Position numbers and translations under genes: made by a program
Part shown: one piece after another, positions 1-7,983 of the stretch
Layout of the letters: the number at the start of each line of letters is the position of its first letter
Position numbering within the stretch: position 1 is the first letter of the stretch
The notes under the pieces: generated by a model
Database searches by the model: none
What the model saw: only the letters and a program-made list of their open reading frames with translations
What the model was told of the DNA's origin: nothing
Assembly: GCF_000378145.1 (NCBI RefSeq)
Contig: NZ_KB899299.1
Location: 1-59,377, forward strand
Origin: Saccharibacillus kuerlensis DSM 22868
Lineage (GTDB): Bacteria; Bacillota; Bacilli; Paenibacillales; Paenibacillaceae
Direction: 5' to 3'
Length of the DNA stretch: 59,377 bases

Positions 1-141
1 CGGTCGCGTGTTGAAATCGAGAAAAGGGATTAAATTTTATTGGAATTTTCTCGATTTCAAAGGCGAACGCTGGCGCTCCTTCACTGAATTTCCTCTTCCA
101 CTCATTGGATTCTCACAAAAAAAGACTTTCTCAACACGTTG
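1..141 (-). mobile_element. Dispersed terminator-associated element, copy 1 (cut by window edge)
   Basis: Read on the minus strand, this begins CAACGTGTTGAGAAAGTC at 141-124 and continues through the same internal sequence as the copies at 23612 and 29450. A perfect 15-bp inverted repeat lies at 11-25 and 46-60, with arm TTGAAATCGAGAAAA and a 20-bp loop. The right-hand end would lie left of position 1. The terminal sequence matches the left end of the other copies with one change (TGTTGAG for TGTCGAG). It is non-coding; no transposase is present. Confidence 0.85.
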
Positions 142-164
142 AGCCTTTTGAACAAGGCTTTTTC
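142..164 (+). terminator. Intrinsic-terminator hairpin abutting element copy 1
   Basis: Stem AGCCTT (142-147) pairs with AAGGCT (154-159), followed by TTTTC. The stem begins at the base immediately after the end of the dispersed element. It would stop rightward transcripts that have passed through the element. Confidence 0.55.
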
Positions 165-361
165 TATGCATTTCGCAACTGTTTGATAGCCTTACTTCCG
201 CAATGAACGCAAGCGATACCTGTATCGAATTGTGTTTCACGGATTTCACCGACCATATTCTCTAAACCTGTTTAGCTTCGGGGAATAAAGTATTCTTAAA
301 AGGAACGTAAATATCTTTCTTTTCGTAATCCCCTTAATCATGCTTTTAAGGAGGAGACTTC
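165..361. other. Non-coding stretch upstream of the small membrane protein
   Basis: No supported gene or clear promoter was seen. The last bases carry the AAGGAGGAG ribosome site of the next gene. Confidence 0.4.
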
Positions 362-637
362 ATGGAAGGAATTCTGCTGATCATTTTGTTTATCGTAAAT
401 GTGCCGTTGGTGAGTCTGTTATCGCGGGTTTTGTTTCGTGACAAAGAAGACATGAGCCAAGCCGTCAAAGATACGTATACGCCCAGTTGGTACGCTGCGC
501 TTAAAGGACGTTATTGGAGTCATAAAATGAATGAAGCACAGATTACGCTAATGCTTGGGCTGTGTGCAGCTGCTATCGTAGGCGAATACGTATTGATTCT
601 CAAGCTGTTCGATTGGCTCGGAATAACAGGAGGCTGA
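362..637 (+). CDS. Small two-helix membrane protein of unknown function
   Basis: A 91-residue protein with a very strong ribosome site (AAGGAGGAG) nine bases before the ATG. Hydrophobic segments lie at about residues 3-24 and 62-86, separated by a polar stretch containing KGRYWSHKMNEAQ. I do not recognise the family. The charged linker between two helices suggests a hairpin membrane protein with both ends on the same side (inference). The following gene is separated by about 190 bases, so it is probably a single-gene unit. Confidence 0.7.
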   Translation: MEGILLIILFIVNVPLVSLLSRVLFRDKEDMSQAVKDTYTPSWYAALKGRYWSHKMNEAQITLMLGLCAAAIVGEYVLILKLFDWLGITGG

Positions 638-740
638 TAAATAGTGGGATGACGAACTAATGCAAAAGTTCGACTGGCCGTAACCAATCGCTTCCAGCAC
701 CGAGGTTGACTTGCCTACTCCCGCCCTCTAGCATAGAAGG

Positions 741-773
741 CAGTAGTCACATCAAATAATGCAGCAGTCACAT
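741..773 (+). repeat. Short direct repeat before the 831 gene
   Basis: CAGTAGTCACAT (741-752) and CAGCAGTCACAT (762-773) are spaced 21 bp, two helical turns. They lie downstream of a TTGACT hexamer at 706-711 and its weak partner TAGCAT at 729-734. This may be a regulator site; the support is weak. Confidence 0.35.
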
Positions 774-830
774 AAAAGCAGTGGCAGTATAGAGCAGGGC
801 AGCCTTGGACGCAGCCGGGAGGGGTTCGGA

Positions 831-1589
831 ATGATCAACCACATGACAATGCTTGGATTTCAAATGCAGGATGAAGAAGACTTTTTGAAATTGGCTGACC
901 ATGCCTATAAGAACGGTACGCTTATACAGACACCGCAGGGCGCTTACGTACAGTTTCAAGCCGGAGGCGGCGCGGAGCTGTGGCTTCAGCTTAACCGCGA
1001 AGGCGTAGCGATCGGCATGCATCCGCATTTTACCGGAGCCGGTCTAATGCAAATTGGTATCGAAGGCGAGCTGCAGCATGAAGAAGCGAATGAGCTGGAC
1101 GGTACATTCTATGCTTGGGCGGGAGCGAAGCCAGGCCATCCGGGAGAAGGTTTGTATGCATTCCTGTTTGATGTGCCGGATCGGGACCGTTACGGTTCAA
1201 TCACCACCTCGATGATTCGGCAGGTTCAGCTGTCGGCGTTCGCGCATGAGCTGAAAGTCTTTTCCAATGAAGCCGATTATTTTGCCTATCAATTGGAGCG
1301 TTCGGCGGGCGGATTGATTCTGACAACGGAGACATTCGAGTCGACCGGCCTGAATGATCAGGGCGGCGAACCGGGTTCGACGGCTGCTTTTACGGGACGC
1401 GTGCTGCGAGCCGGCTGGGTCAGGAACGAAATGACCGGATTGTACTTCCAATGGGCACTGGTGCGTACGCTCGGCGGCGACATCGACGTGGTGGCGGACG
1501 AGCGGTTGGTCGGCGAGCGTGAGATTCAGGAAGGCGATATTTTGAGCGGCAGCTTTTGGCTGAGCGGACGGCTGGTCATAGAAGAGTAG
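831..1589 (+). CDS. Conserved hypothetical protein (252 aa)
   Basis: The ATG at 831 is preceded by GGGAGG at correct spacing; an in-frame ATG 72 bases upstream has no ribosome site. The protein is soluble, acidic and has no signal peptide. It starts MINHMTMLGFQMQDEEDF and is rich in beta-type segments (for example GAYVQFQAGGGAELWLQLN). I do not recognise a named domain or catalytic motif. It lies 42 bases before a VOC-fold gene on the same strand and may be cotranscribed with it. Confidence 0.65.
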   Translation: MINHMTMLGFQMQDEEDFLKLADHAYKNGTLIQTPQGAYVQFQAGGGAELWLQLNREGVAIGMHPHFTGAGLMQIGIEGELQHEEANELDGTFYAWAGAKPGHPGEGLYAFLFDVPDRDRYGSITTSMIRQVQLSAFAHELKVFSNEADYFAYQLERSAGGLILTTETFESTGLNDQGGEPGSTAAFTGRVLRAGWVRNEMTGLYFQWALVRTLGGDIDVVADERLVGEREIQEGDILSGSFWLSGRLVIEE

Positions 1590-1631
1590 ACGAACAGAAA
1601 AATCCGGGACGTGAAAAGGAGAGCGAAATGG

Positions 1632-1994
1632 ATGGAAACGATCGGCGTCATCCCGATTTTGCGTATCTTCGACGAAGCTCTGGCCAAACAGTTTTACGTG
1701 GATTATTTGGGCTTCAAGATTGACTGGGAACATCGCTTTGAAGCGGATATGCCGCTGTATCTCCAAGTCTCCAAAGGACCGATCACGCTGCATTTGTCCG
1801 AGCATCATGGAGACTGTACACCTGGTTCGGCGATTCGGATTGGAACCCCGGACATAAGAGAGCTTCATCGCGAATTAACGGCCAAGCCTTATCGGTTCCT
1901 GAATCCGGACGTGGAACAAATGCCGTGGGGCGGATTGGAAGTTATACTGATCGATCCGTTCGGTAACCGCGTGATCTTTTACGAGCCAAGTTAA
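1632..1994 (+). CDS. Glyoxalase/bleomycin-resistance (VOC) family protein
   Basis: A 120-residue single VOC domain. It opens with a beta-strand containing IPILRIFDEALAKQFYVDY, continues with LGFKIDWEHRF, and ends with the typical ILIDPFGNRVIFYE strand. The order and length resemble bleomycin-binding-type VOC proteins, which often sequester or modify small toxic molecules; the substrate cannot be told from the sequence. The ATG at 1632 is chosen because AAGGAGAG lies 8-9 bases upstream. A GTG at 1611 is in frame but lies before that site. Confidence 0.75.
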   Translation: METIGVIPILRIFDEALAKQFYVDYLGFKIDWEHRFEADMPLYLQVSKGPITLHLSEHHGDCTPGSAIRIGTPDIRELHRELTAKPYRFLNPDVEQMPWGGLEVILIDPFGNRVIFYEPS

Positions 1995-2051
1995 AAGGCA
2001 CAGCCGGATTTGTATACGCATACATCTTGAACAGCGAAAGGACGATGAGCG

Positions 2052-2183
2052 ATGACCCAAGCCCATACTCCTGCAGCGATGAAAGCCGCCGCTATGCACA
2101 ATCTGCGCGAGATTACGATTGAGGACGTTCCCGTGCCGGAGATCGGTCCGAACAAGGTGCTGATCAAAGTAATAAGCCAATAA
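2052..2183 (+). pseudogene. N-terminal remnant of a zinc-type alcohol dehydrogenase
   Basis: This 43-codon reading frame encodes MKAAAMHNLREITIEDVPVP followed by EIGPNKVLIKV, then ISQ and a stop. It matches the first beta-strands of medium-chain sorbitol/threonine-type dehydrogenases, whose full length is about 340 residues. The frame ends exactly where the conserved GICGSD zinc-site segment should follow. The next bases are the ribosome site of the downstream VOC gene, so the rest was probably lost by deletion. Assignment to the superfamily is firm; substrate is unknown. Confidence 0.7.
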
Positions 2184-2210
2184 ATCCGCCTTCGATAAAG
2201 GAGAAACGAA

Positions 2211-2633
2211 ATGAATCAATCGATCGTACATATCGCACTTGTCGTAAACGATTATGATGAAGCTATCGAATTTTACACGAAAAAATTACATTTTACGCTG
2301 GTGGAAGACATTTTTCAGCCCGAGCAGGATAAACGTTGGGTCGTTGTGGCGCCGCCGGGATCAGCAGGAACGACCCTTTTGCTGGCTCGTGCCTCAAAGC
2401 CGGAACAGGAGCCTTTTGTCGGTAATCAAGCGGGCGGACGGGTATTCCTTTTTCTGAATACGGACGACTTCTGGAGAGATTATAAAGAGATGAAGGAGAA
2501 CGGTATCGAATTCGTGCGTGAGCCTAAAGAAGATTCGTATGGAACGGTTGCCGTATTCAAAGACTTGTACGGAAATTTGTGGGATCTGCTTCAGCTGAAA
2601 GGGGACCATCCCATCATGCGGCGCATGAAGTGA
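2211..2633 (+). CDS. VOC family (glyoxalase-like) protein
   Basis: A 140-residue single VOC domain beginning VHIALVVNDYDEAIEFYTKK. The paired strand FLNTDDFWRDYKEMKENGIEF and the terminal VFKDLYGNLWDLLQ are classical for glyoxalase-fold proteins. H8 and a C-terminal Asp/Glu-rich strand could bind metal, but the ligand set is not certain. GGAG at 2199-2202 precedes the ATG. It follows the alcohol dehydrogenase remnant closely and reads in the same direction as the RidA operon. Confidence 0.8.
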   Translation: MNQSIVHIALVVNDYDEAIEFYTKKLHFTLVEDIFQPEQDKRWVVVAPPGSAGTTLLLARASKPEQEPFVGNQAGGRVFLFLNTDDFWRDYKEMKENGIEFVREPKEDSYGTVAVFKDLYGNLWDLLQLKGDHPIMRRMK

Positions 2634-2738
2634 AAATCAACAGACAGAAAAAAACAATTCTCAAAAGAGAGAATATCCATGCCAAGCCGCAAATATGAAT
2701 GGCGAAGATGATCTATCCCTTAAAAGGAGACGATACAA

Positions 2739-3209
2739 GTGTCGAACACGGTTGAAGAACGACTGCAGGAACTGGGAATCGTACTGCCTGAAGCAAGCTC
2801 ACCGGCCGCAGCCTATGCAAATGCGGTCATCGTGAACGGATTGATGTTCGTTGCGGGCAAAGGACCAGCCGGCGGTCCGCAGGGCAAATTGGGACGCGAA
2901 TATGATACGGAGCAGGGATTCGAATTTGCCCGGCAGGCCGGAATTGAGATTCTGGCCGTACTCAAAAGTGAACTGGGTTCGCTGGATCGGATCAAACGCG
3001 TGGTCAAGCTTCAGGGATTCGTCAATGCGACGGCGGAATTCGACGAGCATCATAAAGTGCTGGACGGCTGCTCCAAACTGATGACCGACGTATTCGGCGA
3101 ACGTGGACTGCATGCGAGATCCGTATTTGGTGCAGTGTCGGTTCGTAACAATCTGCCGATTATCGTCGATTCGATTTTTGAAGTGGAAAGCGAGGGAGAA
3201 AACTGGTGA
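2739..3209 (+). CDS. RidA/YjgF family protein, first of a pair
   Basis: A 156-residue Rid-superfamily protein starting with GTG, with AAAAGGAGA upstream. Recognisable segments are VNGLMFVAGKGPAGG, an AGIEILAVLKSELGSLDRIK helix and a C-terminal strand with ARSVFGAVSVRNNLP. Rid proteins are trimeric and hydrolyse reactive enamine/imine intermediates; the C-terminal SVRNNLP may supply the arginine used by imine-deaminating members (inference). Its length and N-terminal EERLQELGI helix fit the longer Rid subgroup. The stop overlaps the GTG start of the next Rid gene, so translation is coupled. Confidence 0.85.
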   Translation: MSNTVEERLQELGIVLPEASSPAAAYANAVIVNGLMFVAGKGPAGGPQGKLGREYDTEQGFEFARQAGIEILAVLKSELGSLDRIKRVVKLQGFVNATAEFDEHHKVLDGCSKLMTDVFGERGLHARSVFGAVSVRNNLPIIVDSIFEVESEGENW

Positions 3210-3622
3210 CGAAACAGATGGAAAAACAAACATACTCGACGGGTTCTCCCTGGGAGCCGATTGTCGGTTACAGTCGTGCAGTGCGCGTGGGTCATACGGT
3301 AGAAGTTGCAGGCACAACGGCAATGAAGGACGGCGAAGTGATCGGAGTGGATGACGCTTACCGGCAGACGAAGGAGATTTTACATACAATCGAAGAAGCG
3401 CTGGAGAACGTAGGTGCCAAGATGGAACATGTCGTCCGCACGCGAATGTTCGTAACCGATATCTCGAAATGGGAAGAAATCGGCCGTGCCCACGGCGAAG
3501 TGTTCCGCGATATTCGTCCGGTGTCGACGATGGTCGAAGTCAAAGCGCTTATCGATCCCAAGCTCATGGTGGAAATCGAAGTTCAGGCCATTGTACCGGA
3601 AGCGGAGGAATTCTACCCATGA
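3206..3622 (+). CDS. RidA/YjgF family protein, second of the pair
   Basis: A 138-residue Rid protein whose GTG start overlaps the preceding stop by four bases. Motifs include VGHTVEVAGTTAM, VVRTRMFVTDISKWEEIG and ALIDPKLMVEIEVQAIVPE. At the place where E. coli RidA has its catalytic arginine (VEVAR), this protein reads VEVKALIDPKL, so it may not be a classical imine deaminase (inference from a hand alignment). It overlaps the next gene by an ATGA junction. The two Rid paralogues differ greatly, so they may act on different substrates or form mixed complexes. Confidence 0.85.
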   Translation: MTKQMEKQTYSTGSPWEPIVGYSRAVRVGHTVEVAGTTAMKDGEVIGVDDAYRQTKEILHTIEEALENVGAKMEHVVRTRMFVTDISKWEEIGRAHGEVFRDIRPVSTMVEVKALIDPKLMVEIEVQAIVPEAEEFYP

Positions 3623-4122
3623 AAATCGCGTTTCTGATCATCGACATGCAGACCGTACAGTTGGAAGGTGTGCCGCAGTCCAAAATCGACGGAGTTTGCG
3701 AATATATCAATTACGTATCCCGTATGATGCGTACGGCGGGACATCCGATCATTCATATCCAAGATATTGAGGGTATGACAGAAGAGACACGCGAAATCTA
3801 CAGTACGATTGAAGAGGTTTCCATGGAGCAATCCGATCTTTTCGTGACCAAGGAATACTCGAACGCTTTCTGGAAAACAGAGCTGGGAGATCTTCTTGCA
3901 AAGAAGGGAATCGAGCAGTTGATCCTGGCGGGATTTGCAGCCGAACACTGCGTGCAGTTTACGTACAACGGGGCGATCGAACGGGACTTAAGTCCGGCAC
4001 TGCTGCAAAATGGCATTCTCAGTCGGCATGACGACGCAGTCGCCGCTGCTTACCGGGACCGCAATCTTATCTCGTATCCGGTGGTGGAGTGGCTGACGAA
4101 GGAAGAGACCCTTCAGCCGTAA
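3619..4122 (+). CDS. Isochorismatase-like cysteine hydrolase
   Basis: A 167-residue alpha/beta hydrolase of the isochorismatase/nicotinamidase type. The expected triad is visible: D9 in FLIIDMQ, K78 in FVTKEYSNAF and C111 in AAEHCVQFT. Family members hydrolyse amides or vinyl ethers (nicotinamide, ureidoacrylate, carbamates). The ATG is preceded by GGAGGAA and overlaps the stop of the second Rid gene. Rid plus isochorismatase-like pairs occur in the Rut pyrimidine pathway (RutC/RutB), but no RutA oxygenase is present here, so the substrate is unknown. Confidence 0.85.
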   Translation: MKIAFLIIDMQTVQLEGVPQSKIDGVCEYINYVSRMMRTAGHPIIHIQDIEGMTEETREIYSTIEEVSMEQSDLFVTKEYSNAFWKTELGDLLAKKGIEQLILAGFAAEHCVQFTYNGAIERDLSPALLQNGILSRHDDAVAAAYRDRNLISYPVVEWLTKEETLQP

Positions 4123-4294
4123 AGCCTAAACCATAAAGCTTGAATGCCGTATGGAATCCTTTCCGATTCTCCTCTGCAGCATGTCTATATTCTCTTATGA
4201 ATTTGTCCGATTGGCTTCCTTATTATGACTTTAAAATTGTCTGCAATGAGTGCGAGAAGACAGGGTTTATATGCCGAACAGGAGGGATATACTC

Positions 4295-6973
4295 ATGCGT
4301 TCAACAATGGTAACGGAACTGCGCTGCGAATATTTGAAAAATCCGATGGGACTGAACGTCCCGCATCCTCGCCTAAGCTGGAAACTGCTGACGGATCGAC
4401 GCAATGTGCGGCAGATGGCTTACCGGATTCAGGTGTCGCTGGGAGGCGAGAACTTTGCCGAAGAGCAGCTGGTCTGGGACAGCGGCCGGGTGGAGTCGGA
4501 TGAGAGTGTGCACGTCGAGTATGGCGGAGCGAAGCTGAAGTCCGCTGCCCGCTATATGTACCGCGTTCGTGTATGGGACGATCAGGGCGAGGAGTCACCT
4601 TGGAGTGATAGCGCTTTCTGGGAGACGGGATTGTTAGAAACCGACGACTGGCAGGCCGGGTGGATTACGCCGTCGGCGGATGCGATCGAACCGCAGACCA
4701 AGGAAGCTTTTTATCTGCGTAAAGCCTTCGAGTTGAACGGAAAAAGAGTCGTTCACGCAGCCGTATTCGCAACTTCGCTTGGCCTTTACGAGCTGGAGCT
4801 GAACGGTGCAAGAGTCGGAGACAGCTTGTTTACGCCGGGCTGGACGAGTTACAACCATCGACTGCAGGTTCAGGCTTACGATGTAACGGAGCAGCTGCTG
4901 AACAGTCAGGAGCACGTTATCGGAGCAGTCCTCGCGGATGGTTGGTACAAAGGCCGGTTGGGCTGGCAGGATCGCAGCGGCATCTATGGCGATCGGAGAG
5001 GCCTGCTGCTGCAGCTTCATGTCCGCTATGACGATGGGACAGAGCAGATTATAGCGTCGGACGAATCTTGGGAAGCGTTCGCGGACGGTCCGATCAGGAT
5101 GTCCGGCATTTATGAAGGAGAAACGTATGATGCTTCGCGTGAAATTCCGGGCTGGAGCACACTGGGATTCGATGACTCGGTCTGGCATCCCGTAGAGACG
5201 TTGGAGCAGTCCAAAGACATGCTGATTGGAGAGCAGAGCGAGCGGGTCAAGGTGACGGAAATCATCAAGCCGGTATCCCTTATCCATACCCCAGCCGGAG
5301 AAATTGTATTAGATATGGGACAAAATATGGTTGGCCGCATGCGCTTCACGGTTCAGGCTCCGGCAGGTGCGAAGCTGACGCTGCATCATGCGGAAGTGCT
5401 GGACAAGGAAGGCAATTTCTATACCGGCAATCTGCGGACCGCCGCGCAGGAAGTGACATACTTGTGCAAAGGCGGCGGAGAAGAATCGTATCAACCTTCG
5501 TTTACGTTCCAAGGATTTCGTTATGTGCGTCTTGCGGGGTTCCCGGAACCGATTGATCTCTCACACTTTACGGGCGAAGTTATTCATACGGATATGCAGC
5601 CGACCGGCTTTTTCGAATGTTCGCATCCGCTGATCAATCGGCTGCAGCAAAATATTGTCTGGGGGCAGCGCGGCAACTTCCTCGATATTCCAACAGACTG
5701 TCCGCAGCGGGACGAGCGGCTTGGCTGGACGGGGGATGCGCAGGTGTTTATTCGCACGGCGGCGTTCAATTACGGCATCGCGCCCTTTTTCACCAAATGG
5801 TTGAGAGATTTGGCGGCGGAGCAGCTGCCAAATGGCGGTGTACCTTTTGTTGTGCCGGACATTTTGGACGAAGGTTCGCATTCTTCGGCGGCTTGGGGCG
5901 ATGCGGCAGTGATCTGTCCATGGACCCTTTATCAGTACTATGGCGACAAACGCATTCTGGAGGAACAGTACGACAGTATGACCGGTTGGGTGGAATACAT
6001 TCGTTCGCAGGGCGATAATGAGCTAATCTGGAACACCGGATTCCACTTTGGCGACTGGCTGGGATTGGACGCCAAAGAAAACAGCTATATTGGCGCAACA
6101 CCGCGCGACTTGATCTGCACTGCCTTTTTCGCGTACTCGACATCTCTAGTATCCAAAACGGCCGCTGTTCTCGGTAGGGAGGAAGATGTCGAGAAATATG
6201 GTGATCTGCACCGGCGTATTGTACAGGCATTCGCCGATGAGTTCATTACGCCAAACGGCCGGCTGGCTGCTCATACACAGACTGCACATGTACTGGCGCT
6301 TATGTTTGATCTGGTCGAAGGAGAAACGCGGAAGCGGTTAGCGGACACGCTGGCGGAATACGTGCGCAGCGAGAACATGCATCTGACGACCGGTTTTGTA
6401 GGAACGCCGTATTTATGCCATGTGCTGTCGGAAAACGGCTACCACGATATTGCCGTGCAGCTGGTGCAGCAGGAGGAATATCCTTCCTGGCTCTATTCAG
6501 TTAAGCAGGGTGCAACGACGATCTGGGAGCATTGGGACGGCATCAAGCCGGACGGCTCGTTCTGGAGCGACGACATGAACTCGTACAACCATTACTCGTA
6601 CGGAGCGATTGGCGATTGGCTGTACCGGGCAGTAGCAGGTCTGGATATCGATGAGAAGATTCCCGGCTGCAAACGCCTCGTGCTGCGACCGAATCCGGAT
6701 TCCGGTTTGACGTACGCCCGCGCGCAGTACGATTCGCTGTACGGCAAAGTGTTCAGCGGCTGGAGTAAGCGGGAAGACGGAAGTGTTGTTTACGAGTTCC
6801 AGCTTCCTCCGAATATGACGGCACAAGTCCGCCTTCCCGCTGCGGCAGGAAAATCCGTACGTGTTGATGAGCGCGATCCGGCGGAGGTGCTCATGACGGC
6901 CCCTATGCAGCAGGAAGACGGAATCGTAATGTTGGAACTAGGATCGGGACGATATACGGTAAAGGTAGGCTGA
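4295..6973 (+). CDS. Alpha-L-rhamnosidase, glycoside hydrolase family 78
   Basis: An 892-residue enzyme with the family layout: N-terminal beta domain (about 1-120), rhamnosidase N domain, concanavalin-like domain, (alpha/alpha)6 catalytic barrel and a C-terminal beta domain. The signature TDCPQRDERLGWTGDAQ starts near residue 467, with D468 and general acid E474. IWEHWDG provides the likely base E745. No signal peptide is present, so it acts in the cytoplasm on imported rhamnosides. The ATG at 4295 has GGAGGG nine bases upstream. It is transcribed alone and ends at a strong terminator. Confidence 0.93.
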   Translation: MRSTMVTELRCEYLKNPMGLNVPHPRLSWKLLTDRRNVRQMAYRIQVSLGGENFAEEQLVWDSGRVESDESVHVEYGGAKLKSAARYMYRVRVWDDQGEESPWSDSAFWETGLLETDDWQAGWITPSADAIEPQTKEAFYLRKAFELNGKRVVHAAVFATSLGLYELELNGARVGDSLFTPGWTSYNHRLQVQAYDVTEQLLNSQEHVIGAVLADGWYKGRLGWQDRSGIYGDRRGLLLQLHVRYDDGTEQIIASDESWEAFADGPIRMSGIYEGETYDASREIPGWSTLGFDDSVWHPVETLEQSKDMLIGEQSERVKVTEIIKPVSLIHTPAGEIVLDMGQNMVGRMRFTVQAPAGAKLTLHHAEVLDKEGNFYTGNLRTAAQEVTYLCKGGGEESYQPSFTFQGFRYVRLAGFPEPIDLSHFTGEVIHTDMQPTGFFECSHPLINRLQQNIVWGQRGNFLDIPTDCPQRDERLGWTGDAQVFIRTAAFNYGIAPFFTKWLRDLAAEQLPNGGVPFVVPDILDEGSHSSAAWGDAAVICPWTLYQYYGDKRILEEQYDSMTGWVEYIRSQGDNELIWNTGFHFGDWLGLDAKENSYIGATPRDLICTAFFAYSTSLVSKTAAVLGREEDVEKYGDLHRRIVQAFADEFITPNGRLAAHTQTAHVLALMFDLVEGETRKRLADTLAEYVRSENMHLTTGFVGTPYLCHVLSENGYHDIAVQLVQQEEYPSWLYSVKQGATTIWEHWDGIKPDGSFWSDDMNSYNHYSYGAIGDWLYRAVAGLDIDEKIPGCKRLVLRPNPDSGLTYARAQYDSLYGKVFSGWSKREDGSVVYEFQLPPNMTAQVRLPAAAGKSVRVDERDPAEVLMTAPMQQEDGIVMLELGSGRYTVKVG

Positions 6974-6994
6974 CAAGACCTGCGCATTCAACGA

Positions 6995-7028
6995 ACAGCC
7001 CTTGTACCTTGTACAGGGCTGTCTTTTT
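6995..7028 (+). terminator. Terminator after the rhamnosidase gene
   Basis: A 13-bp stem (ACAGCCCTTGTAC with GTACAGGGCTGT and one extra base), a short loop and a run of five T. Confidence 0.85.
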
Positions 7029-7152
7029 ATGAAGAAATGACGATATGGAAATACGGTATAAAAGTTGATAAAAGGGATGAAGCGAGAAGACAGCGGTCAG
7101 ACATAGATGCTGGAATCAACGATTGAACAGGTAGTGGAACGGAAGTGAAATG

Positions 7153-7194
7153 AAAACAGGCAGGTACTGCGCAAAACGCAGCCTGCCTGTTTTT
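7153..7194 (-). terminator. Terminator of the shikimate kinase gene
   Basis: The stem ACAGGCAGG pairs with CCTGCCTGT around an inner GCG/CGC stem, flanked by AAAA and TTTTT. It can work in both directions and lies directly after the minus-strand gene ending at 7199. Confidence 0.75.
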
Positions 7195-7198
7195 GCTG

Positions 7199-7756
7199 CT
7201 ATTCCTGCTGCCAGCTTACCCGGATCTGCTGGGCCATCGCTTCGGCAATCTGCTCCGGATTCTGCGCATCGACCGCTATTGTATAGTGGTTATCGGCATA
7301 GACGATTTTACGGCTGTTGAACAGTTCTTCGATCTCTTCAAGCGATTTGCTCTGCAAAAGCGGTCGGGTGCCGATCAATGCTTCGAAGCGCTTCAGCCAC
7401 TCTTCCCACTGCAGGTCAAGGTGGTATACAATGCCGCTGCTCAAGCAGGCCTGCCGAATTTCGTCCTGCATAAACGATCCGCCTCCCAGGGACACAACCT
7501 TAGAACGCGAATTGTGGCACAGTTTGGTCAGATAATCTTTCTCTATCTGCCGAAAAGCGGGCTCGCCCATACACTTGAAAATTTCCGTCACCGGCATGCC
7601 GTATTTCTGTTCGATCTCCTGATCCGCATCAAGGAAAGGCCGATCAAGCTTGTTCGCCAGCAGCTGGCCGATTGTCGTTTTGCCCGCTCCCATAAAGCCG
7701 ATTAGAATGATATTTTTCTCACTAAGAGGAATTTCGGTATTCATCGCAATCATCAC
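7199..7756 (-). CDS. aroK: Shikimate kinase
   Basis: A 185-residue P-loop kinase that phosphorylates shikimate at the 3-hydroxyl in the chorismate pathway. The Walker A motif GFMGAGKTT (20-28), the DAD shikimate-binding pair (D43, D45), the FRQIE helix arginine, and the GGGSF loop are all present. The LID region contains GTRPLL. AAAGGAG lies seven bases before the first ATG; a second ATG four codons later is possible. It stands alone rather than in an aro operon and is followed by its own terminator. Confidence 0.92.
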   Translation of the reverse strand: MMIAMNTEIPLSEKNIILIGFMGAGKTTIGQLLANKLDRPFLDADQEIEQKYGMPVTEIFKCMGEPAFRQIEKDYLTKLCHNSRSKVVSLGGGSFMQDEIRQACLSSGIVYHLDLQWEEWLKRFEALIGTRPLLQSKSLEEIEELFNSRKIVYADNHYTIAVDAQNPEQIAEAMAQQIRVSWQQE

Positions 7757-7825
7757 CGTGCTCCTTTGCCGCTTTAAATGGAATAAGTATATTTATTATA
7801 GGATGTGGAATTTGTCTGGGCAAGG

Positions 7826-7900
7826 AAAGGATTGCCGCTTGCCCAAAACTTTTGGTGGAGATAGAGGTCCAATCGGTTGTGCCGGAGAAGGATTGCAGAA
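7826..7900 (+). pseudogene. C-terminal remnant of a RidA-family gene
   Basis: The plus strand reads CPKLLVEIEVQSVVPEKD without a start or upstream domain. This closely matches the tail of the Rid protein at 3206-3622 (DPKLMVEIEVQAIVPE). The codons differ at many third positions, so it is an old homologue rather than a recent copy. It lies between two minus-strand genes and overlaps neither. The match is short, so chance similarity is not fully excluded. Confidence 0.5.
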
Positions 7901-7914
7901 TAAAGAGCAGCAGC

Positions 7915-7953
7915 AAAGAGCCGTTTCCCTTAAGAGGAAACGGCTCTTTATTA
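7915..7953 (-). terminator. Terminator after the trehalose synthesis gene
   Basis: A 14-bp stem (AAAGAGCCGTTTCC with GGAAACGGCTCTTT) around a short loop, positioned downstream of the minus-strand gene ending at 7984. Its A/T ends make it possibly bidirectional. Confidence 0.75.
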
Positions 7954-7983
7954 TCATTCTATTGTGCAGTAATGAGAATTCGT

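Noticed and set aside
37-249. Minus-strand 70-codon frame at the left edge
   Set aside because: It lies within the repeat element and its flanking hairpin, and the element copies do not share the frame.
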